A stretch of DNA of 13,180 nucleotides from Candidatus Hodarchaeota archaeon (GTDB lineage Archaea > Asgardarchaeota > Heimdallarchaeia > Hodarchaeales > Hodarchaeaceae), in assembly GCA_016839665.1 (NCBI GenBank), contig JAEOTU010000010.1, positions 1-13,180 of the forward strand, in the 5' to 3' direction. Numbering within the stretch: the first letter of the stretch is position 1; every line of letters starts with the position of its first letter. Position numbers and translations under genes: made by a program. Positions 6,062 through 13,048 of this stretch are shown here, one piece after another. The notes under the pieces were generated by a model. It saw only the letters and a program-made list of their open reading frames with translations. It was not told where the DNA came from and did no database searches.

Positions 6062-7453
6062 ATGGATTTAATTATAAAAGGCGGCACAATAGTCACTGCT
6101 AGTGAAACTTACGTTGCTGATATAGGCGTTGAAGATGGAAAGATTGAGGTTATAGGTAATCTAACACCTGATAATGGCACAGAGGTTATTGAAGCTACTG
6201 GGAAACAAGTTATGCCTGGTTTCATAGATGCCCATGTACATCTTTCTTTACCCTTTAGTGGCACAATTTCAGCGGATACATTCGAAACTGGTACAAGAGC
6301 AGCTGCTGCAGGTGGAGTTACAACAATAGTTGACTTTGCTATTCAGGCTAAGGGAATTTCCCTCAAAGAAACCATAAGGAATAGAAAAGTAGAAGCTGAT
6401 GGGGAAGTCCATGTAGATTATTCGCTCCATGGAGGCATCACTGACTGGAATGAGAGTACAAAAACAGAACTCCCAGAGATAATAAAGGAAGGAATTAGCT
6501 CCTTCAAGATGTTCATGATATACAAAAGTGAAGGCTGGCTTACCACTGACCCTGTGCTTATCGAAGCGCTGGAAGAAACAAAAAAGCTAGGTGGAATGAT
6601 ACAAGTTCATGCAGAATCTGTAGATTTATTGGATGCTTTGATAGCAAAACATCACACGGAAGAAGAAATGGAGAAATATGGTGCATGGCTCCATGTTGTA
6701 ACCCGCCCGAACATTATTGAAGCCGAAGCAATTCAAAGAGCCATTACATGGGCTGAATATACTGGTGGCCACTTATATATAGTGCACATGTCCACGGGTG
6801 AGGGTGCTGATCTAGTCAAGGCTGCCAGAGCTCGCGGTGTGAATGTCATTGCAGAAACGTGCCCACAGTACTTAATCCTGAACGAAGAAGTATTTAAGGG
6901 GGGTAATGGACACTTATTTGCCACTTGCCCACAAATAAAAAGTGAGAAGGACGGAAAACGACTCTGGGAAGGATTACAGGATGGGTCCGTTCAAACCATT
7001 GGAACTGATACTTGCACCTTCAATACTGAACAAAAGGCTATGTGGAAAGGTGACTTCACTAAAATACCTTTTGGCCTACCAGGTACGGAGTTGATGGTTC
7101 CATTACTCTATAATGACGGGGTACAGACTGGAAAGATCAGTGTCAATAAAATGGTTGAGCTAGCGAGCACCAATCCCGCTAAGGTTTTTGGAATGTACCC
7201 CATGAAAGGATCCCTTAATATTGGAGCAGACGCTGATATGGTTGTGTTTGATCCTGATAAAGAAGTCACTGTGGACTATCACAAAATGGAAACAAATTGT
7301 GATTGGAACCCCTTTCAAGATAAACAGCTGAAAGGTTATCCACAACTCACCATAGTAAGAGGGAAAGTTATTGGAAAAGAAGGAAAGTGTGTGGGTGAAA
7401 AAGGATATGGGAAATTTGTGAAAAGAGGTTCCTCGGGCAACTTCTTGAAATAA
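6062..7453 (+). CDS. Dihydropyrimidinase (D-hydantoinase family)
   Basis: It should hydrolyse 5,6-dihydrouracil or dihydrothymine to N-carbamoyl-beta-amino acids. The 463-residue length is normal for this amidohydrolase family. Binuclear metal ligands are visible: His58 and His60 (DAHVHL), the likely carboxylated Lys149 (SSFKMFM), His183 (VHAES), His242 (VHMST) and Asp316 (IGTDTC). KIPFGLPGTE (334-343) is the substrate-side motif of dihydropyrimidinases and hydantoinases, and the C-terminal beta domain (GADADMVVFDP) is typical. Unusual: the family's Asp-His after the last strand reads Asp316-Thr317, although Asp itself is kept. The ATG is fixed by AAGGAG eight bases upstream. It heads the rightward operon and diverges from preA. 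Hydantoinase with another natural substrate is the main alternative; flanking preA and beta-ureidopropionase genes argue for pyrimidines. Confidence 0.9.
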   Translation: MDLIIKGGTIVTASETYVADIGVEDGKIEVIGNLTPDNGTEVIEATGKQVMPGFIDAHVHLSLPFSGTISADTFETGTRAAAAGGVTTIVDFAIQAKGISLKETIRNRKVEADGEVHVDYSLHGGITDWNESTKTELPEIIKEGISSFKMFMIYKSEGWLTTDPVLIEALEETKKLGGMIQVHAESVDLLDALIAKHHTEEEMEKYGAWLHVVTRPNIIEAEAIQRAITWAEYTGGHLYIVHMSTGEGADLVKAARARGVNVIAETCPQYLILNEEVFKGGNGHLFATCPQIKSEKDGKRLWEGLQDGSVQTIGTDTCTFNTEQKAMWKGDFTKIPFGLPGTELMVPLLYNDGVQTGKISVNKMVELASTNPAKVFGMYPMKGSLNIGADADMVVFDPDKEVTVDYHKMETNCDWNPFQDKQLKGYPQLTIVRGKVIGKEGKCVGEKGYGKFVKRGSSGNFLK

Positions 7454-7500
7454 CATGAAAGTATCTAATATTCATCATACAACCAATTTCTTTCATTGTA

Positions 7501-7546
7501 GCGAAAAATACAAGTTATGAAGAGCTAAAATTCGAAAAAGTAGGAG
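7501..7546 (+). promoter_or_regulatory. Possible internal promoter and SD before the semialdehyde dehydrogenase gene
   Basis: GCGAAAAATACAA (7501-7513) has a purine-rich start then an A/T box, like a BRE plus TATA element, within the 103-base gap, the longest in the operon. Transcription would begin near 7533, and AGGAG (7542-7546) sits ten bases before the ATG. The SD is convincing; the promoter is tentative. Confidence 0.3.
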
Positions 7547-7556
7547 TAATCGAGAA

Positions 7557-9008
7557 ATGACTGTTAAACTGAAAAACTTGATTGATGGAGAATGGGTTGA
7601 AGCTACAACAGATAAATATACTCCAGTAATAAATCCTGGAACTCAGGAGATCTTAGCGGAATGCCCCGACTCAACTCCAGAGGACACAAAGCGTGCGGTT
7701 AAAGCTGCTTCAGATGCTTACGTGGATTGGAGGCAAACACCGGTTCTGAGCCGTACCCGATATTTAATGACTTTTAAGAATATACTAGAGGATAAATTTG
7801 AAGAAGTTTCAAAACTTGTTGTTAAGGAGGCTGGAAAAACACTAGATGAAGCAAGGGGCGAAGTTCGGAGAGGGATGGAGAGTATAGAATTCGCTTTTAG
7901 TGTCCCTTCGCTGATGACAGGTTTTAAAGTAGAAGATATTTCTTCTGGGATTGATGAAACAGCAGAAAGCCAACCATTGGGCGTTTTCGCATTGCTAGCG
8001 CCTTTTAATTTTCCATTTTTGGTACCTATGTGGTTTTTACCCGTTGCAATCGCTTGTGGTAACACTATGGTTGTTAAACCATCGCCTACAACTCCCCTGA
8101 GCATGGATTATGTTTTCAAACTCTGGGAAGATGTTGAATTACCTGAAGGGGTTGTAAATCTTGTGCAAGGTGGTGTTGGTGCAGCTAACACATTAATGGA
8201 ACACTCTGATGTGAAAGGAGTATCATTTGTGGGATCTTCTGCAGTTGGTAAAATCATTTATGAGAAATCCACAAAATTTGGGAAGAGAGTCCAAATTCAA
8301 GCTGGTGCAAAGAACTATCTAGCTGTTATGCCTGATGCGATATTAAAAACTGCCGTACCAAATATAATGGGCTCAATTTATGGTTGCGCAGGACAACGTT
8401 GTTTAGCAGGATCAGTTGTGCTTGCTGTGGGAGATATCTATGAATCATTAAAAGAAGAATTAATTGCAGCTGCCAAAAAACTCAAGACAGGTTATGGTCT
8501 TGATGAGGCTAGCCAGATGGGTGCAATTGCAACTAGACAATCAAAAGAAAGAATTCTCGCGATGATGGAAAAAGGTATTGAGGAAGGAGCGGAATTAGTA
8601 TTAGACGGTCGTAATTTAGTGGTTGACGGATATGAAAATGGCAGTTTTCTTGGGCCTTCAATATTTGATAAAGTAACTCCTGATATGACAATTGCACAAG
8701 AAGAGATTTTTGGACCTGTTATGAGTATAATGCATGTTCCTGATTTTGATACTGCTGTGAGAACAATCAATAGCACTCGTTATGGGAATGCTGCAAGTAT
8801 TTTCACCCAGAATGGAGGCTTTGCTCGTGAGTTTAAATATCAAATAAATGCAGGAAATATTGGTGTAAATATTGGTGTGGCTGCACCTACTGCTTCTTTT
8901 CCATTTGGAGGTAAAAAAGAATCGTTCTTTGGAGATCTCCATGGTCAAGGCCCTGATTCCATCCGTTTCTTTACAGATTTCAAAGTCATAATAGAACGGT
9001 GGATTTAG
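7557..9008 (+). CDS. mmsA: CoA-acylating (methyl)malonate-semialdehyde dehydrogenase (ALDH6 family)
   Basis: It should convert malonate semialdehyde to acetyl-CoA plus CO2, or methylmalonate semialdehyde to propionyl-CoA, with NAD+ and CoA. The 483-residue protein has the aldehyde dehydrogenase plan: APFNFP with Asn151, VVKPS with Lys174, the nucleotide loop FVGSSAVG (224-231), catalytic Cys282 in GQRC, then QEEIFGP (381-387). The general-base region reads QAGAKNY instead of ELGGK, lacking the Glu used by hydrolytic ALDHs. That is the hallmark of the ALDH6 (MMSDH/IolA) branch, which passes the acyl group to CoA. In this operon it would take the product of beta-alanine (or beta-aminoisobutyrate) transamination into central metabolism. 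Myo-inositol or valine breakdown are other roles for the family, but no such genes are nearby. Confidence 0.9.
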   Translation: MTVKLKNLIDGEWVEATTDKYTPVINPGTQEILAECPDSTPEDTKRAVKAASDAYVDWRQTPVLSRTRYLMTFKNILEDKFEEVSKLVVKEAGKTLDEARGEVRRGMESIEFAFSVPSLMTGFKVEDISSGIDETAESQPLGVFALLAPFNFPFLVPMWFLPVAIACGNTMVVKPSPTTPLSMDYVFKLWEDVELPEGVVNLVQGGVGAANTLMEHSDVKGVSFVGSSAVGKIIYEKSTKFGKRVQIQAGAKNYLAVMPDAILKTAVPNIMGSIYGCAGQRCLAGSVVLAVGDIYESLKEELIAAAKKLKTGYGLDEASQMGAIATRQSKERILAMMEKGIEEGAELVLDGRNLVVDGYENGSFLGPSIFDKVTPDMTIAQEEIFGPVMSIMHVPDFDTAVRTINSTRYGNAASIFTQNGGFAREFKYQINAGNIGVNIGVAAPTASFPFGGKKESFFGDLHGQGPDSIRFFTDFKVIIERWI

Positions 9009-9056
9009 AAATTCACTAAAAAACATGCTACGGGTAAGGTTTAAAACAAGAAATGA

Positions 9057-9458
9057 GTGGAAGATGTGTCTTTAACCCAATTTGGATCCATTATGACTTT
9101 TGCTGCTAGGCTAGAAAGCCAACTGGCAGAATTTTATGAGGAAGCTTCTAAACAAGATGAAATTCATTCTGAAGAATTTTCTAAAAGAGCAAAAGCATGT
9201 TTTAAACGAAAAAAAAGATTAGAACGATCTCGTAGAGAAAATGTAACTGAAATTACGCTAGAACCCATTGAAGGATTAGATGCAGCTATTTATAAGTTAG
9301 ATCTAGCAAATAATTCTCCTCAAGATATTGACAGAATTGAAAATCAAATGATTCGCTTTTATTCAGATGTCATACCAAAAATCAATATTCTAGAGTCGAG
9401 ACGCGTATTAAAACGATGTCAAAAAGAGCACAATAATCTTAATATGTTATCAGAATAA
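9057..9458 (+). CDS. Small all-helical protein of unknown function inside the pyrimidine operon
   Basis: I do not recognise it with certainty. The 133 residues read as four helices: about 8-31 (ARLESQLAEFYEEAS), 37-62 (very Arg/Lys-rich), 88-108 (IENQMIRFYSDVIPKI) and 111-130 (ending CQKEHNNL). This spacing, with 'LESQLAEFYEEAS' in helix 1 and a Glu-His in helix 4, recalls a ferritin/rubrerythrin-like bundle. However, the ExxH iron ligands are missing in helix 2 (KRKKRLE) and broken in helix 4 (QKEH), so it probably does not bind a di-iron site. It lies 48 bases after the dehydrogenase and 34 before the aminotransferase, so it is co-transcribed. A TGA directly precedes GTG 9057, making that the earliest start. 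No good SD is seen, and ATG 9093 is an alternative. Confidence 0.65.
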   Translation: MEDVSLTQFGSIMTFAARLESQLAEFYEEASKQDEIHSEEFSKRAKACFKRKKRLERSRRENVTEITLEPIEGLDAAIYKLDLANNSPQDIDRIENQMIRFYSDVIPKINILESRRVLKRCQKEHNNLNMLSE

Positions 9459-9492
9459 AATTAATAGTATTTTAGAGTCTGGTGTATAAAAT

Positions 9493-10833
9493 ATGACAAT
9501 GACCCATGCTGAAATAGTAGAAAAGAATAAGACATTTACATTAGCAAGCTGGAAAACACAAGCAGGTTGGAATCCGATATCAATAGATAAAGCAGAAGGT
9601 GTTTATTTTTGGGACGTTGAAGGGAAAAGGTATCTTGACTGGTCCTCGCAATTGATTAATGTAAACATAGGACACGGAAACAAACACGTGATTAAAGCAA
9701 TACAGGAACAGTTGGCTAAATTCTGTTACTGCTCTCCCAGCATTGCCACTGAAGCGCGAGCATGCTTGGGTGAATTGCTTAGGGAGATTATTCCAATCAA
9801 AGATTGTAAAGTGTTTTTCTCAAACGGTGGTGCAGAAGCAGTTGAAAATGCAATGAAAATGGCTCGTTTATTCACAGGTCGCCAGAAAATAATAACTCGT
9901 TATCGTTCATATCATGGTGCAACTTTTGGAGCTATGACTGCGGGAGGTGACCCTCGTCGGTTAGCCAATGAACCAGGGGTCCCTTGGATCCGTTACGTTC
10001 ATGGCCCATATCCTTATCGAAATCCAATTTACAGGGGTCGAACCGTGGAAGAAGGCGAACAAATCCTTGCAGATCTTATTGAAGAAACTATCCATTACGA
10101 GGGGCCTAAAAATGTCGCAGCAATTTTACTTGAAGGATACAGCGGATCCAGTGGTATCCTTCAGGGTGGAAAAGTCTTTTGGGATCGTATCCAAGAGATT
10201 TGTGGTAAGAATCACATATTACTCATAATAGATGAAGTAATGAGTGGGTTTGGTCGCACAGGAGAGTGGTTTGGTATTAACCATCAACCACAGGTTAAAC
10301 CAGATATTTTATGTCTTGCTAAGGGCATAACAAGTGCTTATGTCCCGCTAGGAGCTACAGTAGTATCAGACAAAATTGCTGCATATTTTGATGATAATGT
10401 ACTCTGGTGTGGTTTAACCAATAGCTCCCAGACCCTTGGATGTGCAGCAGCAGTCGCCAATATTGAAGTATATCGTCAGGAGAATTTAATTGAACGATCA
10501 CGTGAAATGGGTGAGGTCCTTAATGCAGAATTGATGAAACTTAAAGAAAAACATCTTTCCATTGGTGAAATTCGTGGTATTGGGTTGCATTATATAATTG
10601 AATTAGTTAAAAATAGGGAAACACGTGAACCCATGAGTCCATTCAACAGTGCTTTAACAGAACCCATGCAAAAAGTAGGAAAAATTTTACAAAAAAACGG
10701 TTTAAGTACTTTAGTCAGATGGAATTGGATTTTCTGTACCCCACCTTTAATTATCACTAAGGAACAGATCCAAGAAGGAATTAACATCATTGACAAAGCA
10801 TTAGATGAAGCAGATAAATTCTATCAAGGATAA
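9493..10833 (+). CDS. Class III aminotransferase, probably beta-alanine:2-oxo acid
   Basis: It should move the amino group of beta-alanine (or beta-aminoisobutyrate) to pyruvate or 2-oxoglutarate, giving malonate semialdehyde. The 446 residues show a PLP fold-type I class III enzyme: SNGGAEAVENAMKMAR (110-125), SYHGATFGA (139-147), the PLP-ring Asp247 in IIDEVMSGFGRTG, and Schiff-base Lys277 in LAKGITSAY. It resembles the taurine/beta-alanine-pyruvate group. The phosphate-binding loop from the partner subunit, usually T-Y-S-G-H-P-L, reads T309-N-S-S-Q-T-L here, a marked change. The substrate is inferred from the operon: beta-ureidopropionase follows 47 bases later and the semialdehyde dehydrogenase is two genes upstream. 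ATG 9493 has GGTG eight bases upstream. A taurine, GABA or omega-amino acid role cannot be excluded from sequence alone. Confidence 0.85.
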   Translation: MTMTHAEIVEKNKTFTLASWKTQAGWNPISIDKAEGVYFWDVEGKRYLDWSSQLINVNIGHGNKHVIKAIQEQLAKFCYCSPSIATEARACLGELLREIIPIKDCKVFFSNGGAEAVENAMKMARLFTGRQKIITRYRSYHGATFGAMTAGGDPRRLANEPGVPWIRYVHGPYPYRNPIYRGRTVEEGEQILADLIEETIHYEGPKNVAAILLEGYSGSSGILQGGKVFWDRIQEICGKNHILLIIDEVMSGFGRTGEWFGINHQPQVKPDILCLAKGITSAYVPLGATVVSDKIAAYFDDNVLWCGLTNSSQTLGCAAAVANIEVYRQENLIERSREMGEVLNAELMKLKEKHLSIGEIRGIGLHYIIELVKNRETREPMSPFNSALTEPMQKVGKILQKNGLSTLVRWNWIFCTPPLIITKEQIQEGINIIDKALDEADKFYQG

Positions 10834-10880
10834 ATTATGGAAAAATATTGTTGATTAAATCGAAAACAAAGGAGATAAAA

Positions 10881-11756
10881 ATGGTACAAATGATAAAAAG
10901 TGGATTAATCCAATGCTCGCTTCCCATACAAGAGGGGGAAGGTTCAGTTGAGGAAATTAAGGAAGCCATGTTTCAAAAACACATCCCTTTCATTGAGGAA
11001 GCAGGTAAGAATGGGGTTCAAATCCTATGTCTGCAAGAAATTTTCAATACTCCTTATTTCTGCCCATCCCAAGATGCCAAGTGGTATAAAACTGCTGAAA
11101 AGATACCTGAAGGCCCAACTACTCAAAGATTACAGGAATACGCCAAGAAATATCAGATGGTAATTATAGCTCCTATTTATGAAGAAGTTATGACAGGGGT
11201 TTTCTATAATACCGCAGCTGTGATTGACGCTGATGGCAAATATATTGGCAAGTATCGGAAAAATCATATCCCTCATGTCGCAGGCTTCTGGGAGAAATTT
11301 TTCTTTAAACCTGGGAACCTCGGCTATCCCGCCTTTGAAACTAAATACGCCCGAATTGCAGTTTATATTTGTTACGATCGCCATTTTCCCGAAGGAGCAC
11401 GTTTATTAGCCCTCAACGGTGCAGAAATTGTCTATAATCCCTCGGCAACTGTTGCAGGTGTATCACAGTATCTATGGAAACTAGAACAACCTGCTCATGC
11501 TGTTGCAAATGGATACTTTATGGGATGTATAAACCGGGTTGGAGAAGAAAAACCGTGGAACTTGGGTAAATTCTACGGAACAAGTTATTTCGTAGATCCG
11601 AGAGGCCAAGTGATAGCTGAAGCAAGTGATGATAAAGATGAGCTAATTGTTGCAGAGTTTGATCTTGATATGATCAGTGAGGTTAGAAATGCATGGCAGT
11701 TTTTTCGGGATCGAAGACCTGAGACTTATGACGAAATGACGATGCTTTTACCATAA
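10881..11756 (+). CDS. Beta-ureidopropionase (N-carbamoyl-beta-alanine amidohydrolase)
   Basis: It should hydrolyse N-carbamoyl-beta-alanine to beta-alanine, CO2 and NH3, the third step of reductive pyrimidine breakdown. The 291-residue protein is a carbon-nitrogen hydrolase (nitrilase superfamily) with the full triad: Glu53 (LQEIF), Lys127 (YRKNHIPHV) and Cys164 (YICYDRHFPEG). The blocks KNHIP..., GNLGYP.F.T, NGAEIVYNPSAT and INRVG follow the order and wording I remember from mammalian UPB1, more closely than generic amidases. ATG 10881 has GGAG six bases upstream. The in-frame TTGs at 10848 and 10851 lack this and would add an unlikely Lys-rich leader. It is the last gene of the rightward operon. 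N-carbamoylputrescine or N-carbamoyl-D-amino acid hydrolase are related alternatives; the neighbourhood favours beta-ureidopropionase. Confidence 0.9.
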   Translation: MVQMIKSGLIQCSLPIQEGEGSVEEIKEAMFQKHIPFIEEAGKNGVQILCLQEIFNTPYFCPSQDAKWYKTAEKIPEGPTTQRLQEYAKKYQMVIIAPIYEEVMTGVFYNTAAVIDADGKYIGKYRKNHIPHVAGFWEKFFFKPGNLGYPAFETKYARIAVYICYDRHFPEGARLLALNGAEIVYNPSATVAGVSQYLWKLEQPAHAVANGYFMGCINRVGEEKPWNLGKFYGTSYFVDPRGQVIAEASDDKDELIVAEFDLDMISEVRNAWQFFRDRRPETYDEMTMLLP

Positions 11757-11775
11757 ATTTTTAGATTTCCTTTCT
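11757..11775 (+). terminator. T-rich terminator after the pyrimidine operon
   Basis: Directly after the beta-ureidopropionase stop comes ATTTTTAGATTTCCTTTCT, a pyrimidine-rich run with a TTTTT tract. It sits in the 33-base gap before the converging radical SAM gene. No hairpin is seen; archaeal termination often needs only T-runs. Tentative. Confidence 0.35.
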
Positions 11776-11789
11776 CCAATAATTCAAAC

Positions 11790-12917
11790 TTAAGAAACAG
11801 GTCGCCAAAGAATACCAAGTTCTTCCGCTTTATCACGAGCCAAAGTTAATTCTTCACGTGATATACCTCGGTTGATATCTGCATACTTTTCACGGTGCCG
11901 TAGAACCTGGTGCATCGGTCGATACTGCCCCATTACATTCACTAATGCTTTAGGAATGCTTTTAGCGCACCATTCTAGGATTGGATAGGTATCTGCTTTG
12001 ATCCGACTTGGCATCACTAAATGACGAATAATCATTTCGCCAGAACCATGATCGTGAGCCATTTTGATATTACGAGTAGCCACGGACCAATAATTCGGAA
12101 TTTTGGACATCCTCTTAGCAAAATCATCATTAGCGTATTTCAGGTCGGGTAACCAGAAATCCATCACTTCTATTAGAAGTTTCATTCCTTCTACACTTAG
12201 ATACATGTTGGAATTCCAAAGTTGACAGATATTCACATCAAAATTCTGAAGAACATGAAGAATCGCATGAAGGTTAGAGGTAGGATCTCCCCCAACCCAA
12301 TTGATATTGCGTGCCCCTTCCCTTGCTAATGCCCCAGCAATACCAGTAATTCGTTGAGGGGATCTTTCAACACCATCAAGAATTTTTCCATCATGATTTC
12401 GCCATTGTTGACTAATAGAATGGTTCTGGCAGAAAACACATTTAAAAGTACATCCTGAAAAGAAAATTGTTCCCGAAGGTACAAGAACAGTCTCCTCACC
12501 CATATGTAAAAAGGCAGAATTAACAACTGCTTCCTTTCCAACCTTACAAACCCCAAGTTCTCCTTCTTCCCGATTTTTTTCACATTTACGTTCACAAAAA
12601 CAACATTTCTTTAACATTTCATCGGCAATAGTAACTTTTAACTCGAGAAAAGACGATTCGACTGGTTTGGGAACAATTTTTGCCTCATTTCCTTTATCAT
12701 ATTCCTCGATATAATTCGGAAATTCTTTTGCCAACCGTTCATGCTCCTCCCAGAGTGTTGGCAAATCAGCGTTTAAATCGACATCTATTGGTAAAGCTTT
12801 TACTAGGAGAAAGCGTGCGACTTTTTCTTCATGAATTAGTTTATAATAGCGATTAAGTCGTGAAACAACTTCGGGGTTTTTCCAAACTGAAATGGAATCA
12901 GGTCGTGTTCGCCACAT
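11790..12917 (-). CDS. PflX-like radical SAM protein (COG1313 type)
   Basis: The 375-residue protein carries the radical SAM cluster motif GCTFKCVFCQN (CxxxCxxC, Cys156/160/163) followed by a Gly-Gly SAM-binding turn, NWVGGDPTSN (206-215). Ahead of it lies a second cysteine set, CCFCERKC...GVC (Cys105/106, 108, 112, 124), in the context ERKCEKNREEGELGVC. This layout and the phrase FLHMGEETVLVPSGTIFFSGC match my memory of the PflX group, homologs of pyruvate-formate-lyase activating enzyme whose target is unknown. An N-terminal extension of about 95 charged residues precedes the Cys region. No glycyl-radical enzyme is in the window, so a PFL-activase role is unsupported. It looks leaderless (no SD; TATA-like box near 12950). 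It converges on the pyrimidine operon and is separately transcribed. Confidence 0.85.
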   Translation of the reverse strand: MWRTRPDSISVWKNPEVVSRLNRYYKLIHEEKVARFLLVKALPIDVDLNADLPTLWEEHERLAKEFPNYIEEYDKGNEAKIVPKPVESSFLELKVTIADEMLKKCCFCERKCEKNREEGELGVCKVGKEAVVNSAFLHMGEETVLVPSGTIFFSGCTFKCVFCQNHSISQQWRNHDGKILDGVERSPQRITGIAGALAREGARNINWVGGDPTSNLHAILHVLQNFDVNICQLWNSNMYLSVEGMKLLIEVMDFWLPDLKYANDDFAKRMSKIPNYWSVATRNIKMAHDHGSGEMIIRHLVMPSRIKADTYPILEWCAKSIPKALVNVMGQYRPMHQVLRHREKYADINRGISREELTLARDKAEELGILWRPVS

Positions 12918-12943
12918 TTTAAACAGTTAATGCAACACACATA

Positions 12944-12957
12944 CATTAATAAATATC
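12944..12957 (-). promoter_or_regulatory. Putative TATA box of the radical SAM gene
   Basis: Minus-strand GATATTTATTAATG (12957 to 12944) is centred about 33 bases before the ATG at 12917. It predicts a transcript starting about 6 bases before the start codon. The bases before the ATG (CTGTTTAAA) hold no SD, so translation is likely leaderless. Confidence 0.45.
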
Positions 12958-13048
12958 TAGGATAGTTTTCATCAGTCTGGATAGTATGTGAGAATAGAAT
13001 GAAGACGAAATCTTATGCGACCTTTACAAAATCAAAGAGGAGATCAAA

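Noticed and set aside
6062..7453. Allantoinase or dihydroorotase for the amidohydrolase
   Set aside because: Length, the SSFKMFM carboxy-Lys block and KIPFGLPGTE fit dihydropyrimidinase/hydantoinase better, and preA plus beta-ureidopropionase flank it. No purine-catabolism genes are present.
7455..7496. Inverted repeat ATGAAAG...CTTTCAT after dihydropyrimidinase
   Set aside because: Seven-base arms with a 28-base loop in A/T-rich sequence is likely chance; no T-run follows, so it is not a convincing terminator.
8658..9026. 122-codon open frame on the minus strand overlapping the end of the ALDH6 gene
   Set aside because: The aldehyde dehydrogenase C-terminal motifs are intact on the plus strand across this region, and the minus-strand product has no recognisable features.
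9053..9109. ATG at 9053 as start of the small helical protein
   Set aside because: It is in another frame and stops after 18 codons; the helical protein must start at GTG 9057 or later in its own frame.
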